Assembly (NCBI GenBank): GCA_027563935.2
Contig: JANVAS020000231.1
Span: forward strand, 17,998,001-18,062,000
Length of the DNA stretch: 64,000 bases
Reading direction: 5' to 3'
DNA from: Costus lasius
Taxonomy: Eukaryota; Streptophyta; Magnoliopsida; Zingiberales; Costaceae
Shown: positions 11,944 through 22,200 of the stretch, one piece after another
Position numbering within the stretch: position 1 is the first letter of the stretch
Layout of the letters: each line of letters opens with the position of its first letter
Position numbers and translations under genes: made by a program
The notes under the pieces: generated by a model
The model's database searches: none
Told to the model about the DNA's origin: nothing
What the model saw: only the letters and a program-made list of their open reading frames with translations

Positions 11944-12014
11944 GTCTGATCAGACCATCTGACAGCCTAGATGGGTCGACCAGATAGCACCTGTGCGAAA
12001 GCACGAGGTGGCTA
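11944..12014 (+). promoter_or_regulatory. Leader palindrome and GNRA-tetraloop hairpin
   Basis: A 12-bp perfect palindrome GTCTGATCAGAC (11944-11955) is followed by GTGC-GAAA-GCAC (11993-12004), extended by an outer stem TAGC..CACC with one bulged base (to 12014). In other copies the loop is GTAA (E, 36514-36517) or GCAA (A), so only the N position varies, as expected for a GNRA RNA loop read on the element's sense strand. The palindrome is kept in most copies (A has one change). A dimerisation or packaging role is inference. Confidence 0.6.
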
Positions 12015-12390
12015 TAGGTCGACTGCAGACAGGCATGTAGCGATGTCTGGTTGAGACAACCAGTGAACGCGCATGAGTTAGGCCCGGGGTCACACCCGCT
12101 TGCCAGAACTCATGAGGGTCGTTCAGCCCAAGGCATGCATCGTTGACCATTGGGTCAACTCAAGTCAGTTAGGACTTGGTGCATGCAAGGGCAGTGGATC
12201 TGACTAGACATGATGAGTGGATCCCTATTAATGGACCGTTGTAAGGTAGTAGGGCACATAAGAAAAATAAAATTGATTCCAATGGGATTTTCAAAAATTT
12301 TATTTTGTTATTGGATCACATGTTGGTTGAATACCATGATGAGTGTCTATTTCAGCTTATGTGGGTTGCCCTTTTAATGTGTGCTGTGCT

Positions 12391-12483
12391 GGGGCCTGCG
12401 AGCCTGGATTTAATTGTAAATTATTATTATTGTGATCTGCGCATCACATTTTAATTAATTGTGTTATTGACCTGCGTGTCAAT
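12391..12483 (+). promoter_or_regulatory. Three hairpins sharing a CUGCGN loop
   Basis: Three short hairpins follow each other: GGC-CTGCGA-GCC (loop 12396-12401), TGTGAT-CTGCGC-ATCACA (12431-12448) and ATTGAC-CTGCGT-GTCAAT (12466-12483). The stems are unrelated, the loop is the same six-base type, and the last loop base varies freely between copies. The series is present in A to G; only A has an altered middle loop. Unrelated stems argue against simple tandem duplication. I infer a repeated binding site, for Gag or for loop-loop contact. Confidence 0.65.
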
Positions 12484-12524
12484 CTTGTCTAGATAGATTA
12501 AATTGTAATTTTAATCAGACAAGA
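12483..12524 (+). promoter_or_regulatory. Long covarying leader hairpin
   Basis: TCTTGTCT (12483-12490) pairs with AGACAAGA (12517-12524), and GATTAAA (12496-12502) with TTTAATC (12510-12516), with an AGATA bulge on the 5' side. It abuts the third CUGCGN hairpin directly. In D and G the inner stem reads GATCAAA/TTTGATT: a T-A pair has become C-G and a G-C pair has become G-U, so pairing is kept through both changes. Confidence 0.65.
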
Positions 12525-12544
12525 GCACAGAGCACACATGGCAG

Positions 12545-12617
12545 AGGCGCATGCAGTAGTGGCTTGACCAGGTGGGAGGTCTAGGGTTCGACCCTAGGAC
12601 AGGTGCATTTACCTGGT
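12545..12617 (+). other. tRNA-like module in leader
   Basis: A 7-bp stem ACCAGGT (12567-12573) with ACCTGGT (12611-12617) encloses a T-arm-like hairpin CTAGG-GTTCGAC-CCTAG (12581-12597), which overlaps a match to the pol III B box (GGTTCGAC). The 56-bp module is bounded by near-repeats AGGCGCAT (12545-12552) and AGGTGCAT (12601-12608). It is present in A, B, C and F and absent from D, E and G. No D arm, anticodon arm or usable A box can be placed, so it is not a tRNA gene. Confidence 0.5.
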
Positions 12618-12921
12618 GAGCGCACCTGAGCTGCAGTGGGGCGCTAGGGCCCTGGGCTGGGCCAAAAACCCAAGAAGAGCTCAAGTGAAGACTTAAGTTA
12701 ACTTAAGGTCTAACCTAGGCTTAATGGGCTTTTACCACATAAGATCAGCATGCTTTCTACTTATTGTTTATATAATTAGAACTGCATGATTTTTCTTCTG
12801 CTATCACCATAGGATTTGAATGATAGTAAGAAGATAAAAGACCGTTAAAATCCAACGTTAAAATATCAAGCACGTAAGCCTTCTGGCGCGAAACCTCACT
12901 GTTCTGACTATCATTGGGGCC

Positions 12922-12945
12922 GTGTTGTACCCACTCAGTGGGCAC
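12922..12945 (+). promoter_or_regulatory. Twin hairpin, copy 1
   Basis: GTGTTGTACCCACT, then CAGTGGGCAC: an inner stem CCCACT/AGTGGG and an outer GTG/CAC enclosing a TTGTA bulge, with C and G extending the outer stem. It pairs the same way as copy 2 at 13130-13153 but uses C-G where copy 2 uses A-T. Confidence 0.65.
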
Positions 12946-13129
12946 GCCCATCTATCTTCAGACGGTGTGTGATTACACTTGCGTGCTACAGAGAAGGGAT
13001 TTATCGCTTCTCGTTGCTCAGCATAGCACGTGGTGGTCTTGGGAGTAGGTCAGGTCAGCTTGACCATGTAGGCTACATACTGAGCATATATGAGCTATAT
13101 GGAGGCAGCCATCTGTGGGATCAGAGACT

Positions 13130-13153
13130 GTGTTGTACCAACTCAGTTGGCAC
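13130..13153 (+). promoter_or_regulatory. Twin hairpin, copy 2
   Basis: GTGTTGTACCAACT, then CAGTTGGCAC: inner stem CCAACT/AGTTGG, the same TTGTA bulge, and an outer stem extended to AGACTGTG/CACAGTCT. It lies 208 bp downstream of copy 1, and the flanking sequences of the two copies are otherwise unrelated. Both copies occur in all seven leaders. Confidence 0.68.
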
Positions 13154-13298
13154 AGTCTGCTGGATTGCCCAGATGAAGGGGAATCGCACGGGTTGGCGAT
13201 TGGCAGGGACTGCCTACCAGAAATTAGTGCTTGTACTCTCTGTGCATCTTATCTCGCCTGAGCGGGACGCGGAGACCAAGTATGAAATCTGGATCCCA

Positions 13299-13365
13299 TC
13301 TCACTAAAAGAGTTTTACTCTTTCGGGCTGTTTTGCTGGATTTTTCAGCAGATAAAATAGTGAGA
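13299..13365 (+). promoter_or_regulatory. Branched inverted-repeat set upstream of gag
   Basis: TCTCACTA (13299-13306) is complementary to TAGTGAGA (13358-13365). Inside lie an AAGAGT/ACTCTT hairpin and a GCTG/CAGC hairpin around GGATTTTT, which would fold as a multi-arm junction. The outer arms are kept in the other copies I read. Confidence 0.5.
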
Positions 13366-13408
13366 AAAGAATCTTTCTTAAGTCCTAGATTGATTCTAAA
13401 CATTGATA

Positions 13409-13437
13409 CTGACCTTGCTGTTCTTGCATTGTTGTAG
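13409..13437 (+). promoter_or_regulatory. Splice-acceptor-like tract before gag
   Basis: A branch-point-like CTGAC (13409-13413) is followed by a T-rich run and TTGTTGTAG, 21 bp before the usual gag start position (13459). The tract is kept in every copy. E has a good donor candidate, TAG|GTAAGAAG, at 37303-37313 in its leader; B has ATA|GTAAGAAG there, and several copies have GTTAAG or weaker, so the donor is uncertain. Use as an intron is inference. Confidence 0.45.
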
Positions 13438-13458
13438 ATTACTGCAGCAACGAACACC

Positions 13459-16400
13459 ACGAATTTCAATGTGCGATCCCTACTAGAAAGGGAGAAGTTT
13501 GCTGGGCCAAACTTCTCAGACTGGTACGGACACCTTAAGATTGTTCTTAAGGCAGAGAGGAAACTGTATGTCCTCGAGACGGCTATACCGCCTCAACCCG
13601 CTCCGAACGCCGCAACGGCGGTTCGGGAAGCCTATGAAAAGCATGTCAATGATAGCATTGATGTCGCTTGCCTGATGCTTGCGTCTATGACGCCAGAGCT
13701 GCAACGTCAACATGAGGATCTATCTGCTATAGAAATTATAGCAAACCTCAAGTTGCTGTATGCTGCACAGGCTAGGACTGAACGCTACAATTTGACTAAG
13801 CTTTTCTTTCAGAGCAAACTGATTGAAGGGAGTCCAGTGGGAGCTCACATACTCAAGATGATTGGGTACAAGGAGGCTCTAGAGAAACTGGGACACACCG
13901 TCAATCAGGAGCTTGCTGTAGACATCATTCTTCAGTCTCTCCCGGCCTCTTTCGATCCGTTCATTATTAATTTCAATATGAACAAGATCGACTGTACCCC
14001 GGCAGAGTTACTGAACATGCTCTTGACTACAGAGTTGACTCTAAAGGGAAAGCCTTCAACCTCTGTCTTGATGGTTCCTTCCAGGAACAAGAAGGAGGGG
14101 AAGAAGAGCAAAGCCCCTGTCAAGAGCTACAACAAGGCTCTGAAACAAAAGGTTAAGCGGTCGAAGGAATACAGATGTTTCCATTGTGGCCAGCTGGGTC
14201 ACTAGAAAAAGGACTGTAAAGCGCTCCAAGGAGACAAGAAGGGAAGCATCGCTTCTGGCTCAGGTATTTTTGTGGCTGAGGTCATGTTTTCTTCTTCTAT
14301 TTCATGGGTGTTGGACACTGCATGTGGAGTTCACATTTGTTCAAATGTACAGGAACTCAAGAGAAGAAGGCAGGTGGGACAGCATGAGGTGGACCTACGA
14401 GTTGGAAACGGGGCACGGGTTGCTGCTGTTGCTGTAGGAGAATATCACATCTCATTACCATCTGGACTTGTATTAGAACTGAACAATTGTTACTTTGTAC
14501 CTAGCATAACGAAAAATATTATCTCTATTCCTGCTCTTGTCAGGAAAGGGTTTTCCTTTGAATGTCTCAATTGTTATTTTGTTATTTTGAATGTCTCAAT
14601 TGTTACTTTTCCTTTGAATGTCTCAATTGTTAAACAATTGTTATTTTGTACCGAGTATCACCAAAAATATTATCTCTATTCCTGCTCTTGTCAGAAAAGG
14701 GTTTTCCTTTGAATGCAATATTTCAAAGTGTGTTATTTCTTTAGATAATATTGTTTATGCTACTGGATCAATTAACAATGGATTATTCATGTTGGACATG
14801 GAATGTTCTATACAAAATATTGATAATAAGAAAGCCAAGTATGCTGATGACAGCACCTTGCTATGGCATAGTCGTTTAGGCCATATTAACAAGAAACGCA
14901 TTAAGCGGTTGCATGATCATGGACTGCTGGGATCATTCTCCTATGAGGAGATTGATACATGCAAAGCTTGTTTAATGGGTAAAATGACGAAGGCTCCTTT
15001 TCTTCACAAAGGTCAAAGGGCTTCAGGTTTACTTGACCTTATACACAGTGATGTGTGTGGGCCATTTAGTAAACATGCCAGAGGTGGCTATTCATACTTC
15101 ATTACCTTTACTGATGATTTCAGTAGGTATGGATATGTCTATCTAATGAGACATAAAAGTGAATCTTTTGACAAGTTAAAAGAGTTCAAAAATGAGGTGC
15201 AAAATCAGCTAGGCCGAAATATCAAGGCACTTCGCTCAGATCGAGGTGGAGAATACCTAAGTCGAGAGTTTACTGACTATCTGAAGGAGTGTGGGATTAT
15301 CTCACAGCTCACTCCGCCAGGAACACCACAATGGAATGGTGTGTCCGAGAGGAGAAACAGAACCTTATTGGATATGGTTCGTTCAATGATGAGTCAGGCT
15401 ACTCTACCTTACTCCTTTTGGGGATTTGCACTGGAAACAGCTGCAAAGGTACTAAACCGAGTACCATCCAAGGCAGTTTCAAAGACTCCATATGAGTTAT
15501 GGTATGGGAAACAGCCGAGCTTGACATTTATTAAGATCTGGGGTTGCGAGGCTTATGTCAAAAAGCTCGCCTCTGGGAAACTAGAGAGCAGATCTGAGAA
15601 ATTTATCTTTGTCAGTTACCCTAAGGAAACTAAGGGTTATTATTTCTACGATCCCAAAGAGAACAAGGTATTTGTTGCTCGGACGGCCATTTTTCTTGAG
15701 AAGGAATTTCTTCTGCAAGAGGCCAGTGGGAGAGAAATAAAGCTGGATGAGAATCCAGAGGAAGGACAAATTAGTCAAGCACAGTTGGATGAGCATGAGC
15801 CAGTAGAATAGGTTATTGAATAACCTGAGGCTCAGATATCACGGGAACCGCGAAGATCGGGAAGGATCCGTCGACAGCCTGAGCGCTATGACGGAGTCTA
15901 CATCATTGATCATGATGAACCCCTCACTTATGCGGATGCGGTCAGTGGACCGGAATCAGCGAGATGGCTTGAAGCTATGCGCGCCGAGATGGACTCCATG
16001 TCAGATAACCAAGTCTGGGATTTGGTTGATCCGCCTCCGGGAATAATCCCTATAGGCTGTAAATGGATCTTCAGGAAGAAGATTGACATGGATGGTAACG
16101 TGGTTACCTATAAAGGCAGGCTAGTTGCGAAAGGTTTCAAACAAATCTACGGGATAGATTATGATGAAACTTTCTCTCCTGTAGCCATGTTCAAGTCTAT
16201 TCGGATTATTCTTGCGATAGCAGCTTATTACGATTATGAGATCTGGCAGATGGATGTGAAGACCGCTTTCCTTAATGGAAATCTGGATGAGGATGTGTAT
16301 ATGACACAACCTGAAGGTTTCACTAATCCATCAGATCGTCATAAAATATGCAAGTTAAAGAAGTCCATTTATGGACTTAAGCAAGCATCTAGAAGCTGGA

Positions 16401-17491
16401 ATATTCGTTTTGATGAATCAATTTGTGAATTTGGTTTCATCAAGAATGAAGATGACCCGTGTGTGTATAAGAGGTTTAGTGGGAGCGTGATTACATTCCT
16501 AGTCCTCTACGTCGATGATATCTTGATCATTGGAAACGATATTCCTGAACTACATGCCGTTAAGGCATGGTTAAGGAAATGTTTCCAGATGAAAGATTTA
16601 GGAGAAGCAGCCTATGTATTAGGTGTGAAGATCTACAGAGATAGATCTAAGAGGCTTCTCGGGCTGTGCCAGAGTACTTACATCGATAAAGTCCTGGAGA
16701 GATTCCATTTAGAGAATTCTAAAAGAGGATATCTTCCAGTCAGACATGGTCTGAATCTTTCGAAGAGTCAGTGTCCGCAAACACAGACTGAGAAAGATGA
16801 AATGGACAAAACGCCTTATGCTTCGGCTATTGGGTCCATTATGTATGCGATGTTGTGTACTCGCCCAGACGTCGCTTACGGGTTAAGCGTGACCAGTCGA
16901 TTCCAAAGTAATCCATGTCAGGCACACTGGATTGCAGTCAAGAACATTTTAAAATATCTGCGGAGGACCAAAGATATGTTCTTGGTGTATGGTGGTCAGG
17001 AAGAACTCAGTATTGAAGGATATACTGACGCTTCGTTCCTATCTGACCTGGATGATTTTCGATCGCAATCAGGCTATGTTTTTAGCTTGAATGGAGGTGT
17101 GGTGGTGTGGAAAAGTTTCAAACAATCTATTGTTGCTGATTCTACAACAGAAGCCGAGTATGTTGAAGCCTCAGAAGCATCTAAGGAGGCAGTGTGGATT
17201 CGTAAGTTCATTCAGGAACTTGGTGTTGTTCCTTCGAGTGCAGATCCTTTGGTTATCTTTTGTGATAACACTGGAGCAATAGCACAAGCAAAGGAACCAC
17301 GGTCGCACCAGAAGTCCAAGCACATACAGAGACGGTTTCACTTGATCCGGGAGATCATTGATCGAGGAGAGATCAAGGTCTGCAAGGTTCATACAGATGA
17401 CAATCTGGCTGACCCGCTTACAAAGCCTCTGGCGCAGCAGAAGCATGAGAAGCACTGTAATAATATGGGTTTGACATTTCTCAACCATTAG
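13459..17491 (+). pseudogene. gag-pol: Element B gag-pol, multiply disrupted
   Basis: The start codon used by the other copies is ACG here (13459), so the frame opens without its ATG. Gag reads to a TAG (14203-14205) replacing the Trp in the zinc knuckle CFHCGQLGHW. An 83-bp segment of the protease-integrase linker is duplicated with filler between the copies (14482-14715), shifting the frame. Two further stops, at 15809-15811 (CAG to TAG) and a few codons later (CAA to TAA), lie between integrase and RT. From 15977 to 17491 RT (YVDD) and RNase H are open (504 aa). Integrase residues are intact (RSDRGGEY). This copy cannot make a full product. Confidence 0.92.
14482..14715 (+). repeat. Local 83-bp duplication with filler in B gag-pol
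   Basis: 14482-14564 is repeated at 14633-14715. Between them are 68 bp built from about three imperfect repeats around GAATGTCTCAATTGTTA. Repeated short jumps of this kind suggest polymerase slippage during reverse transcription or repair. No other element has it. Confidence 0.8.
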
Positions 17492-17500
17492 ATTAAGTGC

Positions 17501-17511
17501 AAGTGGGAGAT
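17501..17511 (+). other. Polypurine tract, element B
   Basis: AAGTGGGAGAT lies directly before the 3' LTR start TGTTGGGG. It is the expected plus-strand primer and is the same in the other copies, except A, where it is lost. Confidence 0.85.
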
Positions 17512-17527
17512 TGTTGGGGTATGCCCT
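17512..17527 (+). repeat. Element B 3' LTR stub (16 bp)
   Basis: TGTTGGGGTATGCCCT is the first 16 bp of the LTR, cut by the inserted 3' LTR of C. GCCCT (17523-17527) would be C's target duplication, but the continuation of this LTR is not seen on the far side of C. Confidence 0.85.
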
Positions 17528-19209
17528 TGAAGGGGTCCCCTAAAAGGAGGGGGGGCCGAAACCCTAATAGGTGGCGCATATAGTTCATTTGCAACGGAAG
17601 CAAGGGTTTCAAAGGATCTCATGTGATATTCATATGATCAACTTAAAACGATAGCATAGAGATGCGTTACCATGGCCATGAGTAAGGAGGCGGCTTGGAA
17701 GAGAAAGAATCAAATGCTTCTTCTCCAAAGGCGACGCACACAAGGTGAAGATGGCTTTCTCCTTGTTGTCCTTTGTGCTAGCAAAGACCTTCAAGAATCC
17801 TAATCGCGTGTAGGAGATGTCGAAGAAGAAGTCTTGCTGGCCGAATCTTTTCCTCCTAGCTCCGAGAGACCTTCACACGAGAGGAATCAATGGAGAATAA
17901 TGGGCAAGCAACGTTACTACGTGGGAGCGTTTCCAATTTGGAAACCGACTTCCAAAATTAGTAACTCCTCAATGTTTCATGCGTTCACCCAAGTGAACCA
18001 TCGAAACAATCCTTCTCCAATTGAACCAAGCGTTCACTTATGTGAACCGGTTCTATTTATTCGGTCCAATTGAATTTGGTTCAAAAACCAAATCAAACCA
18101 GCATAGGCTCAGATCCAATCAAACCAAATGGTTCAAGATCTAACCGTTCATCTCTTGATGCTCTTGATCTCACCGATCTAGCATCAATACTCTCGATCGA
18201 AGCTTACCGATCTCAAGCCCTAATCAATCAAACATGATCAGACCAGATCTCACTTACAATCAGAGTTTAAACTCCTTTAAACTGAACCAAAACAATTCAG
18301 TCCACACGATCTGACTTAAGTAAGCCATATCATCAAATTGTGCGACCCTAAGGGTTTCCTTTAAATGTCGGTAACGATAACTTACGTTATCACGATCAGT
18401 GAGGGGTATCTAGCAACACATCACTGTCTCCCGATATGAAGGAAAGAGTCTTCCAAGACTACACCCAAACCTCAACACAAGTGTGAATCCACTTCACGAG
18501 GCATACATGTTTCCTTTGCCACTGGATGTTCTTATTGGACAAGCGTGTCAAGCTTGTAACTCCAATATGATGAGCATGATTAGATCAGATGATCATAGTC
18601 ACCTGGGTATGGCCATACACTTTCTCAATCATCTCATTCAGGGGGGACCCTTTAGAACATCACACTCCAATCAAGGAGACGGCAATCCTATATCTATCAC
18701 TAGTGTCCTAACCTGACTCATGATCATTATCCAAGATAGTCTATAACCATTATGTTTCAAATGATATTGAACTACCTCAAAACAATGACAATCATCATTT
18801 AGAAACACAAGTGATCTCAAGTCAGAGGACATGTGCCACTTGTTGCAAACAAGGATTATTCACATTGTGACAAGCAATTGAATATCCTAGTAGGGTCTGT
18901 CCAGTACATCCAATGTACCCATGAGTCTACATCTTATTCCATGCTCGAAGCATCCTATAAGATTAGAACACATATTAGTCTCAATCATATCAAGGCTATC
19001 TCATGTTCACCAAGATATCTCGACTAAGGACATTACAGCATGTCAGCCAAGCTGAACAGCATTGAGACATTATTCAGAAGCACACTTATTGCGGCAAACA
19101 ATGTAACAAACTGAATAACAACCATTGCCTTTATAAACATAAGAGTTTATACATGATACTGAAAGAATCCCAAGGCCTCAAACATTAGCCATAAGGGCAT
19201 ACCCCAACA
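17528..19209 (-). repeat. Element C 3' LTR
   Basis: This is a complete 1,682-bp LTR. The 28-bp box is at 18398-18425 and the GATAAC-GTAA-GTTATC hairpin (sense) at 18376-18391. The TATA candidate reads TTCATAT in sense in both LTRs of C. The U5 end keeps the GAAACCCT/AGGGTTTC inverted pair and a CCCC..GGGG clamp. Confidence 0.92.
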
Positions 19210-19229
19210 ATCTCCCACTTGCACTTAAT

Positions 19230-22200
19230 CTAATGGTTGAGAAATCTCAAACCCATGTTATTACAGTGCTTCTCATGCTTCTGCTGCGCCAGAGGCTTGG
19301 TAAGCGGGTCAGCCAGATTGTCATCTGTATGAACCTTGCAGATTTTGATCTCACCACGATCAATGATCTCCCGGATCAAGTGAAACCGTCTCTGTATGTG
19401 CTTGGACTTCTGGTGCGACCGTGGTTCCTTTGCTTGTGCGATTGCTCCAGTGTTATCACAGAAGATAACCAAAGGATCTGCACTCGAAGGAACAACACCA
19501 AGTTCCTGAACGAACTTGCGAATCCACACTGCCTCCTTAGATGCTTCCGAGGCTGTAACATACTCGGCTTCTGTTGTGGAATCAGCAACGATAGACTGTT
19601 TGAAACTTTTCCACACCACAGCTCCTCCATTCAAGCTAAAAACATAGCCTGATTGCGATCGGAAATCATCCTGGTCAGATTGGAACGAAGTGTCAGTATA
19701 TCCTTCAATACTGAGTTCTTCCTGACCTCCATATATCAAGAACATATCTTTGGTCCTCCGAAGATATTTCAAAATATTCTTGACCGCAATCCAGTGTGCC
19801 TGACCTGGATTACTTTGGAATCGACTGGTCACGCTTAACCGGTAAGCGACGTCTGGGCGAGTACATAACATCGCATACATAATGGACCCAATAGCCGAAG
19901 CATAAGGCGTATTGTCCATTTCATCTTTCTCAGTCTGTGTTTGTGGACACTGACTCTTTGAAAGATTCAGACCATGTCTGACTGGAAGATATCCTCTTTT
20001 AGAATTCTCTAAATGGAATCTCTCCAGGACTTTATCGATGTAAGTACTTTGGCACAGCTCGAGAAGCCTCTTAGATCTATCTCTGTAGATCTTCACACCT
20101 AATACATAGGCTGCTTCTCCTAGATCTTTCATCTGGAAACATTTTCTTAACCATGCTTTAACAGTATGCATTTTAGGAATATCATTTCCAATGATTAAGA
20201 TATCATCGACGTAGAGGAATAGGAAAGTAATCACGCTCCCACTAAACCTCTTATATACACACGGGTCGTCTTCATTCTTGATGAAACCAAATTCACATAT
20301 TGATTCATCAAAATGAATATTCCAGCTTCTAGATGCTTGCTTAAGTCCATAAATGGACTTCTTTAACTTGCATATTTTATGACGATCTGATGGATTAGTG
20401 AAACCTTCAGTTTGTGTCATATACACATCCTCATCCAGTTTTCCATTAAGGAAAGCGGTCTTCACATCCATTTGCCAGATCTCATAATCGTAATATGCTG
20501 CTATCGCAAGAATAATCCGAATTGACTTGAACATGGCTACAGGAGAGAAAGTTTCATCATAATCTATCCCGTAGATTTGCTTGAAACCTTTCGCAACTAG
20601 CCTGCCTTTATAGGTAACTACGTTACCATCCATGTCAATCTTCTTCTTGAAGATCCATTTACAGCCTATAGGGATTACTCCCGGAGGCGGATCAACCAAA
20701 TCCCAGACTTGATTATCTGACATGGAGTCCATCTCGGCTCGCATAGCTTCAAGCCATCTAGCTGACTCCGGTCCACTGACCGCATCCGCATAAGTGAGGG
20801 GTTCATCATGATCAATGATGTAGACTCCGTCATAGCGCTCAGGTTGTTCAATAACCTGTTCTACTGGCTCAGGCTCATCCAACTGTGCTTGACTACTTTG
20901 TCCTTCCTCTGGATTCTCATCCAGTTTTATTTCTCTCCCACTGGCTTCTTGCAGAAGAAACTCCTTCTCAAGAAAAATAACCATCCGAGCAACAAATACT
21001 TTGTTCTCTTTGGGATCGTAGGAATAATAACCCTTAGTTTCCTTAGGGTAACCGACAAAGATGAATTTCTCAGATCTGCTCTCTAGTTTCCCAGAGACGA
21101 GCTTTTTGACATAAGCCTCGCAACCCCAGATCTTAATAAATGTCAAGCTCGGCTGTTTCCCATACCATAACTCATATGGAGTCTTTGAAACTGCCTTGGA
21201 TGGCACTCGGTTTAGTACCTTTGCAGCTGTTTCCAGCGCAAATCCCCAAAAGGAGTAAGGTAGAGTAGCCTGACTCATCATAGAACGAACCATATCCAGT
21301 AAGGTTCTGTTCCTCCTCTCGGACACACCATTCCATTGCGGTGTTCCTGGTGGAGTGAGCTGTGAGATAATCCCACACTCCTTCAAATAGTCAGTAAATT
21401 CTCGACTTAGGTATTCTCCACCTCGATATGAGCGAAGTGCCTTGATATTTCGGCCTAGCTGATTTTGTACTTCATTTTTGAACTCTTTGAACTTGTCAAA
21501 AGATTCACTCTTATGTCTCATTAGATAGACATACCCATATCTACTGAAATCATCAGTAAAGGTAATGAAGTATGAGTAGCCACCTCTGGCATGTTTACTA
21601 AATGGCCCACACACATCACTGTGTATAAGGTCAAGTAAACCTGAAGCCCTTTGACCTTTGTTAGGAAAAGGAGACTTCGTCATTTTGCCCAATAAACAAG
21701 CTTTGCATGTATCAATCTCCTCATAGGAGAATGATCCCAGCAGTCCATGGTCATGCAACCGCTTAATGCGCTTCTTGTTAATATGGCCTAAACGACTATG
21801 CCATAGCAAGGTGCTGTCATCAGCATACTTGGCTTTCTTATTATCAATATTTTGTATAGAACATTCCATGTCCAACATGAATAACCCATTGTTAATTGAC
21901 CCAGTAGCATAAATAATATTATCAAGAGAAAGATAACACTTTGAAGTCTTGCATTCAAAGGAAAACCCTTTCCTGACAAGAGCAGGAATAGAGATAATAT
22001 TCTTGGTAATGCTAGGTACAAAATAACAATTGTTCAGTTCTAATACAAGTCCAGATGGCAATGAGATGTAATATTCTCCTACAGCAACAGCAGCAACCCG
22101 TGCCCCGTTTCCAACTCGTAGGTCCACCTCATGCTGTCCCACCTGTCTTCTTCTCTTGAGTTCCTGTACATTTGAACAAATGTGAACTCCACATGCAGTG

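Larger units (their letters stand above)
11608..13458 (+). other. Element B leader (1.85 kb, structured)
   Basis: This is untranslated sequence between primer site and gag, far longer than many copia leaders. It holds the RNA-structure candidates listed separately: palindrome and GNRA hairpin (11944-12014), CUGCGN hairpin series (12391-12483), long hairpin (12483-12524), tRNA-like module (12545-12617), twin hairpins (12922-12945 and 13130-13153), a multi-branched inverted-repeat set (13299-13365) and a splice-acceptor-like tract (13409-13437). Short open stretches exist, but none is preserved across copies. Confidence 0.75.
9894..17527 (+). mobile_element. Element B: Ty1/copia retrotransposon interrupted by C
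   Basis: The order is 5' LTR (9894-11593), primer site, leader, gag-pol, purine tract, then only the first 16 bp of the 3' LTR (17512-17527), where inverted element C begins. The 5 bp before the element are atctt; the matching downstream copy cannot be checked because the right flank is not in place. B is the most decayed coding copy in the window. That fits its being older than C, which sits inside it. Confidence 0.9.

Noticed and set aside
12545..12617. A functional tRNA gene
   Set aside because: Only a T-arm-like hairpin and an enclosing 7-bp stem are visible; no anticodon arm, D arm or properly spaced A box.
12969..13307. 112-codon open stretch in B's leader as a leader protein
   Set aside because: The corresponding frame is of different length or broken in other leaders, while the hairpins in the same place are kept; selection appears to be on RNA, not protein.
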